From NCBI RefSeq assembly GCF_003003265.1, contig NZ_PVTL01000002.1:248001-312000 (forward strand): a stretch of 64,000 nucleotides of DNA. The letters run 5' to 3'. The stretch is from Glaciihabitans tibetensis (lineage in GTDB: Bacteria; Actinomycetota; Actinomycetes; Actinomycetales; Microbacteriaceae). A program made the position numbers and the translations under genes. Below are positions 30,177 through 37,836 of the stretch, piece by piece. Numbering within the stretch: the stretch's first letter is position 1; each line of letters opens with the position of its first letter. The notes below the pieces were generated by a model. It worked only from the letters and a program-made list of their open reading frames with translations, did no database searches and was not told where the DNA came from.

Positions 30177-31838
30177 GTGAATCCCGCCGAACTCTCCGCT
30201 TCCCTGCTCGCCATCGTTTCGGCCATGCTGGAGCGCCGCGGGGCCACCCAAACACTCACGATCGACGACGTGGCGCTCGAGCGCCCGCGCAACCGCGACC
30301 ACGGCGACTGGGCCTCGAACATCGCGATGAAGCTGGCCAAGCCGCTCGGGTCGAGCCCGCGGGATATTGCCGCTGAGGTGACTGCCGAGCTGGAGAGCGT
30401 TGCGGGCGTAGCATCCGTCAGCATCGCCGGTCCCGGCTTCATCAACATCACCCTCGACGCGGCAGCGGCGGGGGAGATCGCGCGCACAATCCTCGACCAG
30501 GGCGAGGTGTACGGACGCAACGAAGGGCTCGCCGGCCAGAGCATCAACCTCGAGTTTGTTTCGGCGAACCCGACCGGTCCGCTGCACATCGGTCACACCC
30601 GCTGGGCCGCCCTCGGCGACTCCCTCGCACGGGTGTTGCGCGCCTCCGGAGCGACCATCGCCACCGAGTTCTACATCAACGACGCCGGCAACCAGATGGA
30701 CAACTTCGGTGCGTCCATCCTCGCCGCCGCCCGCGGGCTCGAGACGCCGGAAAACGGCTACCCGGGCCAGTACATCGCCGACCTCGCCAGCCGGGTGGTG
30801 CAGCTCGAGCCGAACCTGCTGATCCTCGCGGACGACGAAGCGCTCGCCGTGGCACGGGAGACCGGATACCGCCTCCAGCTGGGCGAGATCCAGGCCTCGC
30901 TCGAGCGCTTCAACGTGCACTTCGATGTCTGGTTCAGTGAGCGAGAGCTGCACGCGATCGATCAGGCCACCGGCCAGAGCGCGATCGACAGCGCGATCGA
31001 CCGTCTCCGGGTTCAGGGTCACGTCTTTGACGCGGACGACGCAGTGTGGGTGAAGACGACTGATTTCGGCGATGACAAGGACCGTGTCATCCGCCGAGGC
31101 AATGGCATTTTCACGTACTTCGCCGCGGACGCCGCGTACTACCTCTCGAAGAGCGACCGCGGCTACACCCACAAGATCTACCTGCTCGGCGCGGACCACC
31201 ACGGGTACGTTCACCGCCTGAAGGCGTTGGCCGGATCTGCGGGGGATGATCCGGAGCGCGATATCGAGGTGCTGATCGGCCAGCTCGTCAGCATCAACGG
31301 CGCACGGCTGTCGAAGCGGGCCGGAAACATCATCGAACTCAACGACCTGCAGGCGTGGCTGGGCACCGACGCGCTGCGCTACTCGCTCGGGCGGTACCCC
31401 GCGGACTCGCCGCTCACGCTTGACCCCGAGCTGCTGCAGAAGCGCACCAACGACAACCCCGTGTTCTATGTGCAGTACGCGCATGCGCGCACCCACCAGG
31501 TCGCCCGCAACGCCGCGGCCTCGGGTGTCACCCGCGAGGTGTTCGACGCGAGCCTGCTCACGCATGAGACCGAGAGCATGCTGCTCGGAATCCTCGCGGA
31601 GTTCCCGCGCGTGGTGCTGCAGTCGGCCGAGCTGCGCGAACCGCACCGCATCGCCCGCTACAGCGAGGAGCTCGCTGGGGCCTACCACCGCTGGTACGAC
31701 AACTGCCGGGTGACCCCGTTGGGCGAGGAAACCGTCACCGACACCCACCGCACCAGGCTGTGGTTGAACGACGCAACCGGTATCGTTCTGCGCAACGCAC
31801 TCGGACTCCTTGGTGTGAGCGCGCCCGAGAGGATGTAA
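30177..31838 (+). CDS. argS: Arginyl-tRNA synthetase
   Basis: 553 aa, typical length. The N-terminal additional domain (about 1-110) binds the tRNA D-loop. The class I signature HIGH begins at residue 137 in NPTGPLHIGHTRWAALGDSL. The KMSKS equivalent is LSKRAGN (about residue 380), as usual for ArgRS. A C-terminal DALR anticodon-binding domain follows (VQYAHARTHQVARNA). It charges tRNA-Arg in the cytoplasm. The GTG start has TAGAAT (30163-30168) 8 nt upstream and no ribosome site. A tRNA-Arg(CCG) gene is 1.7 kb upstream on the other strand. It is followed after 3 nt by the DUF2993 gene. Confidence 0.98.
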   Translation: MNPAELSASLLAIVSAMLERRGATQTLTIDDVALERPRNRDHGDWASNIAMKLAKPLGSSPRDIAAEVTAELESVAGVASVSIAGPGFINITLDAAAAGEIARTILDQGEVYGRNEGLAGQSINLEFVSANPTGPLHIGHTRWAALGDSLARVLRASGATIATEFYINDAGNQMDNFGASILAAARGLETPENGYPGQYIADLASRVVQLEPNLLILADDEALAVARETGYRLQLGEIQASLERFNVHFDVWFSERELHAIDQATGQSAIDSAIDRLRVQGHVFDADDAVWVKTTDFGDDKDRVIRRGNGIFTYFAADAAYYLSKSDRGYTHKIYLLGADHHGYVHRLKALAGSAGDDPERDIEVLIGQLVSINGARLSKRAGNIIELNDLQAWLGTDALRYSLGRYPADSPLTLDPELLQKRTNDNPVFYVQYAHARTHQVARNAAASGVTREVFDASLLTHETESMLLGILAEFPRVVLQSAELREPHRIARYSEELAGAYHRWYDNCRVTPLGEETVTDTHRTRLWLNDATGIVLRNALGLLGVSAPERM

Positions 31839-31841
31839 TTC

Positions 31842-32768
31842 GTGGCTGAGCCTGACGAGTATCCGACCCGGCCGTACCCCGCAGACGAACAGCCGACCGA
31901 AGAGTTTGCCCCGCTGAGACCGCAGAATTCCGGGGACCGGCCGGACTCGCGCGACCCGCGCGACCCGCGGGGTCAGCAAACCATTGACTTCACCGAGCCC
32001 GCGCCGAAACGCAAACGCAAGTGGGGTCGGACCGTCGTCATCGTGCTGGTCGTGCTGGCGCTGCTGCTGGTCATCGGGTATCTGCTCGCCGAGCGCTGGG
32101 TGCGCGGCTATGCCTCCGACCAGGTGAAGGCCGAGGTGGTGACCGCGCTGGAGCTGCCAAGCGACGACGGTGTCGATGTGGACTTCGGCCCGGCGTCGAT
32201 GCTGCTGCAGGTGCTGTCGGGCTCGATCAATGACGTCGAGCTCGACATCGAGGAGTTCACCATCGGCGAACTCACCGGCAGCGCGAACGTCGTTGCGCAC
32301 GACGTGCCGCTGGCCGAGGGCGCCACGATCAACGACCTGACGATCGACTTCGCCATCACGGAAGAGAACCTCGGCGCCCTGGTCTCGACGTACAGCGCAG
32401 GGGCGGTGGATGACGTCGGCCTCGACGACGGGATGGTCAGCATCACCACCGACGTCGACGTTCTTGCGTTCACGCTCCCCGTCACCCTGGGGCTCGTCCC
32501 GAGCGCTTCGGGCGGCGACCTCGTCTTCACTCCCGAGAGCGTTATGGTCAATGGCGCCGAACTCACCGTCGATGAAGTGGCCGACAGCATCTTCGGGCCG
32601 GTCGCGGGACCGCTCCTGGAGCCGCGGTCGTTCTGCGTCGCCGCCCAGCTGCCCGAGTCGCTCGTGCTCGCCGGCGTGGAGGTGACCACCGACGCGGTGG
32701 TGCTCACCCTCGACGGCGAAGGCACAGTACTCACCGAAGAGGCGTTTGCGGCCAAGGGCAGCTGCTAG
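31842..32768 (+). CDS. DUF2993 (LmeA-like) membrane-anchored lipid-binding protein
   Basis: 308 aa from a GTG with GAGGAT upstream. The cytoplasmic N-terminus (about 1-63) is Pro/Asp/Arg-rich and disordered (RDPRDPRG), then a KRKRKWGR stop-transfer and one membrane helix ~67-88 (TVVIVLVVLALLLVIGYLLA). The external part is the DUF2993 fold, which in mycobacterial LmeA binds phospholipids and supports mannan elongation. A cysteine pair (SFCVAAQ and the C-terminal GSC) may form a disulfide. It is translationally close to argS (3-nt gap). The stop codon lies in a 21-bp tandem duplication. Confidence 0.9.
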   Translation: MAEPDEYPTRPYPADEQPTEEFAPLRPQNSGDRPDSRDPRDPRGQQTIDFTEPAPKRKRKWGRTVVIVLVVLALLLVIGYLLAERWVRGYASDQVKAEVVTALELPSDDGVDVDFGPASMLLQVLSGSINDVELDIEEFTIGELTGSANVVAHDVPLAEGATINDLTIDFAITEENLGALVSTYSAGAVDDVGLDDGMVSITTDVDVLAFTLPVTLGLVPSASGGDLVFTPESVMVNGAELTVDEVADSIFGPVAGPLLEPRSFCVAAQLPESLVLAGVEVTTDAVVLTLDGEGTVLTEEAFAAKGSC

Positions 32769-32799
32769 AGCGCCGAGCGCAGCTGCTGGAGCGCCGGGC
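32758..32799 (+). repeat. 21-bp tandem duplication spanning the DUF2993 stop codon
   Basis: The 21-bp unit 32758-32778 (starts GCAGCTGCTAGAGCGCC, including the TAG stop) is repeated at 32779-32799 as GCAGCTGCTGGAGCGCC with the stop lost, and partly again from 32800 (GCAGCAACCGGGC). Confidence 0.85.
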
Positions 32800-32838
32800 G
32801 CAGCAACCGGGCGAAAACGGACCGCTCCGCGTTCCCGC

Positions 32839-32868
32839 TACTATTAACACGGCTTCAGGGACCAAGCC
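32839..32868 (+). promoter_or_regulatory. Candidate lysA-operon promoter and leader hairpin
   Basis: TACTAT (32839-32844) could be the -10. Just downstream CGGCTT-cagggacc-AAGCCG (about 32851-32870) forms a 6-bp hairpin in the short leader before the lysA GTG at 32915. No attenuator peptide or riboswitch fold was recognised. Confidence 0.3.
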
Positions 32869-32914
32869 GGGTTCGCTCGCCTCACACGACCAATATTCCC
32901 CGTGAGGTTTGCCC

Positions 32915-34306
32915 GTGAATGAGAATCCCCTTGCCCCCGACTGGCTTCGTGCGCCGGCGGACGCCAATGCGCTGCACCCGACGCTCTGGTCGCAGAACGC
33001 GACCCGCTCGGAGACGGGCGAGCTCGTCGTGGCCGGCGTCGCCGCGTCCCAGCTGGCCGCGCAGTACGGCACTCCGCTCTATGTCGTCGATGAGGCGGAT
33101 GTCAGGGGCCGGGCCCAGCGGATCCGCGAGTCATTCGACCGCGAGCTCGCCCGCGTCGGCAGCAGCGCCAAGATCTACTACGCGGGCAAGGCGTTTCTGT
33201 CCGTCGAAGTTGCGCGCTGGATGGACCAGGCCGGGCTCAACATCGACGTCGCCAGCGGGGGAGAGCTCGCCGTCGCCCTGGCCGCGGGTGTCGACGCCTC
33301 CCGCCTCGGCCTGCACGGCAACAACAAGAGTGTGCGCGAGATTGATCGCGCCGTCTCCGTCGGCGTTGGTGCAATCGTGCTCGACAGCGAGATCGAGATC
33401 GAACGCGTGGCGGAGGCCGCTGCCCGTCACGGTCGCCGCCAGGCGGTGCGGCTGCGGGTAAACAGCGGGGTGCACGCCTCCACCCACGAGTACCTCGCCA
33501 CGGCGCGGGAAGACCAGAAATTCGGCATCCCCCTCACCGACGTGCCCGCCGTGGTCGCCGCGATCCGCTCGCACCCCGAACTCGTCTTCCTCGGCCTGCA
33601 CTCCCACATCGGCTCGCAGATCTTCGATACGGACGGCTTCACCGAGGCCGCACGCCGCCTGTTCGAGGTGCACGCTGAGCTGCTCGCCGGTGGCCCGGTT
33701 GCCGAACTCAACCTCGGCGGCGGATTCGGCATCGCGTACACCAGCGTCGACAAAACCTTCCCCATCGACGAACTCGCGGCCCGCTTCGCCGACATCGTCG
33801 CGACCGCCGCCGGCCGACTCGGAGTGCCCGTTCCCGTGCTGGCGATTGAGCCCGGCCGCTCCGTGATCGGCCCAGGGGGATACACGCTGTACGAGGTGGG
33901 CACCATCAAAGATGTGCTCGTTGAGGCAGCGGCCGTGCGCAAGTACGTCAGCGTCGACGGAGGCATGAGCGACAACATCCGCCCCTCCCTATATGGCGCC
34001 GACTACAGCGCGCGCCTCGCCAACCGGGTGTCCGAAGCCGAGCCCGCACTCGTGCGGGTCGCGGGCAAACACTGCGAAAGTGGCGACATCGTTGTGCTCG
34101 CCGAGTACCTCCCCGGCGACGTCACCCCGGGAGACCTGCTCGCCGTGCCCGCCACCGGCGCCTATTGCTGGTCGATGGCCAGCAACTACAACTACCTCGC
34201 CCGCCCACCCGTTGTTGCGGTCCTCGACGGGCAGTCCCGCGTCCTGGTACGCGGAGAAACCGAAGAAGACCTACTGCGTCGCGACGCAGGATTGGACGCG
34301 TCATGA
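32915..34306 (+). CDS. lysA: Diaminopimelate decarboxylase
   Basis: 463 aa from a GTG with GAGG 7 nt upstream. A fold III PLP enzyme: the Schiff-base lysine is in YYAGKAFLS, the phosphate/PLP loop in LHSHIGSQI and LNLGGGFGI, the dimer-interface residues in IEPGRSVIGPGG, and the active-site cysteine in GKHCESGD. It converts meso-diaminopimelate to L-lysine and CO2, the last step of lysine synthesis. It is first in a tight lysA-hom-thrC-thrB cluster; the TGA overlaps the hom ATG (ATGA). Confidence 0.98.
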   Translation: MNENPLAPDWLRAPADANALHPTLWSQNATRSETGELVVAGVAASQLAAQYGTPLYVVDEADVRGRAQRIRESFDRELARVGSSAKIYYAGKAFLSVEVARWMDQAGLNIDVASGGELAVALAAGVDASRLGLHGNNKSVREIDRAVSVGVGAIVLDSEIEIERVAEAAARHGRRQAVRLRVNSGVHASTHEYLATAREDQKFGIPLTDVPAVVAAIRSHPELVFLGLHSHIGSQIFDTDGFTEAARRLFEVHAELLAGGPVAELNLGGGFGIAYTSVDKTFPIDELAARFADIVATAAGRLGVPVPVLAIEPGRSVIGPGGYTLYEVGTIKDVLVEAAAVRKYVSVDGGMSDNIRPSLYGADYSARLANRVSEAEPALVRVAGKHCESGDIVVLAEYLPGDVTPGDLLAVPATGAYCWSMASNYNYLARPPVVAVLDGQSRVLVRGETEEDLLRRDAGLDAS

Positions 34307-35676
34307 TCGAATACCGCAATCTCCGAATCGCCCTGCTCGGCGGCGGAAGCGTCGGCGCCCAGGTTGCTGCGCAGCTGCAGCAGCACGGCGACGAACTCGC
34401 GCAGCGTTCCGGTGCCGGTCTCGAATTGATTGGGGTGGCGGTGCGGGATGTCACGGCCGCACGCACCCCGGAAATTCCCCAGCACCTCCTCACCACCGAT
34501 GCAGAGTCGCTCATCCTCAGCGCCGACATCGTCATCGAACTGATGGGCGGCATCGAGCCTGCCCGCACCTACATCCTGCAGGCGATCAACTCCGGCGCCG
34601 ATGTGATCACCGCGAACAAGGCACTGCTCGCCACGCACGGGCCTGAACTGTTCGACGCCGCTGAGCAGGTCGGTGCGCAGCTGTACTACGAGGCTGCCGT
34701 GGGTGGTGCAATTCCCATCATCCGTCCGCTTCGGGACAGCCTCGCCGGCGACCGGGTCGAACGCATCCTCGGGATCGTCAACGGCACGACCAACTTCATC
34801 CTCGACCGGATGGACACCACGGGCGAGAGCCTCGAAGACGCGCTGGCCACCGCGACCGCTCTCGGCTACGCGGAGGCAGATCCGACCGCCGACGTCGAAG
34901 GACACGACGCCGCCCAGAAGGCCGCCATTCTTGCCAGCCTCGCCTTCCACACCACGGTTCCGCTCGCCGATGTGTACTGCGAGGGCATCACCAAAATCAC
35001 CCGCGCGCAGGTCGAGTCCGCCCGCAAGGGTGGCTACGTCATCAAGCTGCTGGCCGTCTGCGAGCGCCTGGTCGACCCGATCACCGGGGTCGCGGGAGTC
35101 AGCGCGCGCGTGCATCCCGCTCTCGTTCCGCTGGCGCATCCGCTGGCGGCCGTGCATGGCGCGAACAACGCGGTGTTCCTCACGGCCGAGGCTGCGGGCA
35201 ACCTGATGTTCTACGGGGCGGGAGCCGGAGGGCGGGAGACCGCCTCCGCCGTTCTCGGCGACGTGGTCTCCGCCGCGCGCCGCCACGTCATCGGGGGACC
35301 GGGTGTCGCGGAATCCACTCACGCCGACCTGCCGGTGCTGTCGATCAGCAGTGTCACCACCCGCTACCAGATCACGCTCGCGGTGGTGGATCAGCCCGGC
35401 GTGCTCGCGGAGATCGCCAGTATCTTCAGCGACCACGAAGTCTCGGTCGAGGCAGTGGCACAGTCGGTGGGGGAGCCCGTCGCGGGTGTCGTCGGTGCGG
35501 GCATCGGGACAGCAACGAGTGCGGAGATCGGTTCGGAGAGTCCTCAGGGCACCGCTACCCTTGTCATTGGCACTCACGAGGCTTCCGAAGCCGATCTCGC
35601 CGCAACCGTCGCGGCACTGAAATCCAGCGATGTCGTGCGCGCCATTGTGTCTGTACTGAGAGTCGAGGGACTGTAA
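34303..35676 (+). CDS. hom: Homoserine dehydrogenase
   Basis: 457 aa. N-terminal NAD(P) fold with IALLGGGSVGAQVAAQL; substrate domain with YYEAAVGGAIPIIRPLRDSL and GIVNGTTNFILDRM (signature lysine/glutamate region), GYAEADPTADVEGHDAAQKA; C-terminal ACT domain (about 365-445: ITLAVVDQPGVLAEIASIFS) for feedback control by threonine. It reduces aspartate semialdehyde to homoserine. It overlaps lysA by 4 bp and abuts thrC without any gap (TAA then GTG). Confidence 0.98.
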   Translation: MIEYRNLRIALLGGGSVGAQVAAQLQQHGDELAQRSGAGLELIGVAVRDVTAARTPEIPQHLLTTDAESLILSADIVIELMGGIEPARTYILQAINSGADVITANKALLATHGPELFDAAEQVGAQLYYEAAVGGAIPIIRPLRDSLAGDRVERILGIVNGTTNFILDRMDTTGESLEDALATATALGYAEADPTADVEGHDAAQKAAILASLAFHTTVPLADVYCEGITKITRAQVESARKGGYVIKLLAVCERLVDPITGVAGVSARVHPALVPLAHPLAAVHGANNAVFLTAEAAGNLMFYGAGAGGRETASAVLGDVVSAARRHVIGGPGVAESTHADLPVLSISSVTTRYQITLAVVDQPGVLAEIASIFSDHEVSVEAVAQSVGEPVAGVVGAGIGTATSAEIGSESPQGTATLVIGTHEASEADLAATVAALKSSDVVRAIVSVLRVEGL

Positions 35677-36753
35677 GTGGCCAATCAATGGCGCGGAGTA
35701 CTCCGCGAATACGCCGACCGTCTGAATATTTCCGACGCAACGCCCATCATCACCCTCGGGGAGGGCGGCACGCCGCTCATCCCCGCGCCTGCGCTGTCCG
35801 CACGAACCGGGGCCCGGGTATACGTGAAGTTCGAGGGGATGAACCCGACCGGGTCGTTTAAGGACCGCGGAATGACGATGGCTATCTCCAAGGCCGTCGA
35901 GCACGGGGCCAAGGCGGTCATTTGCGCCTCCACTGGCAACACCTCCGCCTCGGCGGCCGCGTACGCCGCCCACGCGGGCATCACCGCCGCCGTGCTGGTG
36001 CCGGAGGGCAAGATCGCCATGGGCAAGCTCAGCCAGGCGATCGCCCACAACGCCGAACTGCTCCAGGTTCAGGGAAACTTCGACGACTGCCTCGACATCG
36101 CCAGGGACCTCGCGAACAACTACCCGGTTCACCTCGTGAACTCGGTAAACCCCGACCGCATCGAGGGCCAGAAGACGGCCGCGTTCGAGGTCGTCGAGGT
36201 GCTCGGGGATGCCCCCGACATCCACATCGTTCCCGTCGGCAACGCCGGCAACTACACGGCATACTCCCGCGGCTACAGCGAGGACCTCGCCGCCGGTCGC
36301 ACCACCAAGATGCCGCGCATGTTCGGTTTCCAGGCCGCCGGAAGTGCTCCTCTCGTCCTCGGCAAAGTTGTGAAAAACCCCGAGACCATCGCCAGCGCCA
36401 TCCGCATCGGCAATCCCGCCTCCTGGGAACTCGCCCTCGCCGCCCGCGAAGCTACCGACGGATACTTCGGCGCGATCAGCGACGAGAAGATCCTCGAAGC
36501 ACACCGCATCCTCTCCGCCGAGGTGGGAATCTTTGTCGAGCCGGCCTCCGCGATCAGCGTCGCGGGCCTGCTCGAGCGCTCCGCCGCCGGCCAGATCCCC
36601 AAGGACTCCATCGTTGTGCTGACGGTCACGGGCCACGGACTCAAGGACCCGCAGTGGGCGCTGCGCACCGCGGACGGTTCGGACATCACCCCGACCGTCG
36701 TTCCGGTGGACACCGCTGAGATCGCTGGCGTGCTCGGGCTGAGCAAGGCATGA
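35677..36753 (+). CDS. thrC: Threonine synthase
   Basis: 358 aa. The PLP lysine is Lys62 in NPTGSFKDRGMTMA; the phosphate loop is PVGNAGNYTAY. The short form without the N-terminal extension is normal for actinobacteria. It converts O-phosphohomoserine to threonine. The GTG start follows the hom TAA directly, so it relies on translational coupling; its stop overlaps thrB by 4 bp. Confidence 0.98.
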   Translation: MANQWRGVLREYADRLNISDATPIITLGEGGTPLIPAPALSARTGARVYVKFEGMNPTGSFKDRGMTMAISKAVEHGAKAVICASTGNTSASAAAYAAHAGITAAVLVPEGKIAMGKLSQAIAHNAELLQVQGNFDDCLDIARDLANNYPVHLVNSVNPDRIEGQKTAAFEVVEVLGDAPDIHIVPVGNAGNYTAYSRGYSEDLAAGRTTKMPRMFGFQAAGSAPLVLGKVVKNPETIASAIRIGNPASWELALAAREATDGYFGAISDEKILEAHRILSAEVGIFVEPASAISVAGLLERSAAGQIPKDSIVVLTVTGHGLKDPQWALRTADGSDITPTVVPVDTAEIAGVLGLSKA

Positions 36754-37685
36754 CCTTCGTCGGCAACTCGGTAGTTGTCAAGGTTCCCGCCACCACCGCG
36801 AACCTTGGCCCGGGCTTTGACACGCTGGGCCTTGCCCTCTCGCTCTACGACGAGCTGACCGTCACCGTGCGCGAAGAACCCGGTGCCTTCGTCGACGTCA
36901 TCGGCGTGGGCGCCGGCGTCGTGCCGACCGATGCCAGCAACCTCGTGGTCACTGCGATCGCGCATACCTTCGCGGCCTATGACATCGAGATGCCCGGTCT
37001 TCACCTGGTTGCGCGCAACTCGATTCCCCATGGACGGGGGATGGGGTCATCCGGCGCCGCCATCGTCTCGGGAATCATGGCGGCGAAGGGGCTGCTTGAG
37101 GGAATCGTCGAGATCGACTCGCAGGCGCTGCTCGCGTTGGCGACCCAGATGGAAGGCCACCCAGACAACGTCGCGCCTGCCCTCTTCGGGGGATTGACGA
37201 TCGCGTGGATGACCCCAAACGGTCCGCAGCACAAGAAGCTGATTGTGCACCGCGGTGTTTCTCCGCTCGTATTTGTGCCGGAGTCGACAATGTCGACCGC
37301 ACTTGCGCGCAGCCTGCAGCCGACCTCCGTGCCGCACGAAGACGCGATCTTCAACGTCTCCCGGTCGGCTTTGCTCATCGCGGCACTGATCCAGAGCCCG
37401 GAGCTACTGCTCGCGGCGACAGAGGACAAGCTCCACCAGAGCTACCGTGCCAGTGCGATGCCCGAAACCGACGCCCTCATCCAGCTGCTGCGCGCGAACG
37501 ATCTCGCCGCCGTTGTGTCGGGTGCCGGCCCCTCTCTCCTCGTGCTCTGCAGCGATCCTGCGCAGCGCCTGGTCGCGGCCGATCTCGTCGCAAGCAACGC
37601 CACCACACCGTGGGTACCCCTAATGCTCGCTGTCGACTTCAAAGGTGCTACTGTTGTTGCGCACCCGGTAGAAACCCTGGCATAG
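36750..37685 (+). CDS. thrB: Homoserine kinase
   Basis: 311 aa of the GHMP kinase superfamily. Motif 1 is VPATTANLGPGFDTLGLALS, the ATP loop is IPHGRGMGSSGAAIVSGIMA, and motif 3 is AVVSGAGPSLLVLC. It phosphorylates homoserine with ATP, supplying thrC. The ATG overlaps the thrC stop (ATGA). It is the last gene of the amino-acid cluster; a ~150-bp gap with no clear terminator separates it from rho. Confidence 0.98.
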   Translation: MTFVGNSVVVKVPATTANLGPGFDTLGLALSLYDELTVTVREEPGAFVDVIGVGAGVVPTDASNLVVTAIAHTFAAYDIEMPGLHLVARNSIPHGRGMGSSGAAIVSGIMAAKGLLEGIVEIDSQALLALATQMEGHPDNVAPALFGGLTIAWMTPNGPQHKKLIVHRGVSPLVFVPESTMSTALARSLQPTSVPHEDAIFNVSRSALLIAALIQSPELLLAATEDKLHQSYRASAMPETDALIQLLRANDLAAVVSGAGPSLLVLCSDPAQRLVAADLVASNATTPWVPLMLAVDFKGATVVAHPVETLA

Positions 37686-37836
37686 ACAGGAATTTCCCGG
37701 TTGCACTCTAACTAGCAATCGCTAACCCGCAGATCTGTTCCTGCACAGTGTTCCTAGCACCCACGCAGGACTGCGAACGAGCGATCCGCTCACCTCTGAG
37801 ATGTTCAGTGCTCAGAGTCGAAAGGAATCCTTTTTC

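Noticed and set aside
30096..32300. 734-codon minus-strand open frame across argS and the DUF2993 gene
   Set aside because: It runs antisense to two clear genes, is His/Val/Arg-rich, and has no recognisable domain.
34192..36636. 814-codon minus-strand open frame across hom and thrC
   Set aside because: Antisense shadow of conserved amino-acid genes; composition matches complement of GC-rich codons.
37686..37836. Riboswitch or attenuator before rho
   Set aside because: No strong nested hairpins or known consensus could be recognised; only an ordinary leader with GAAAGGA.
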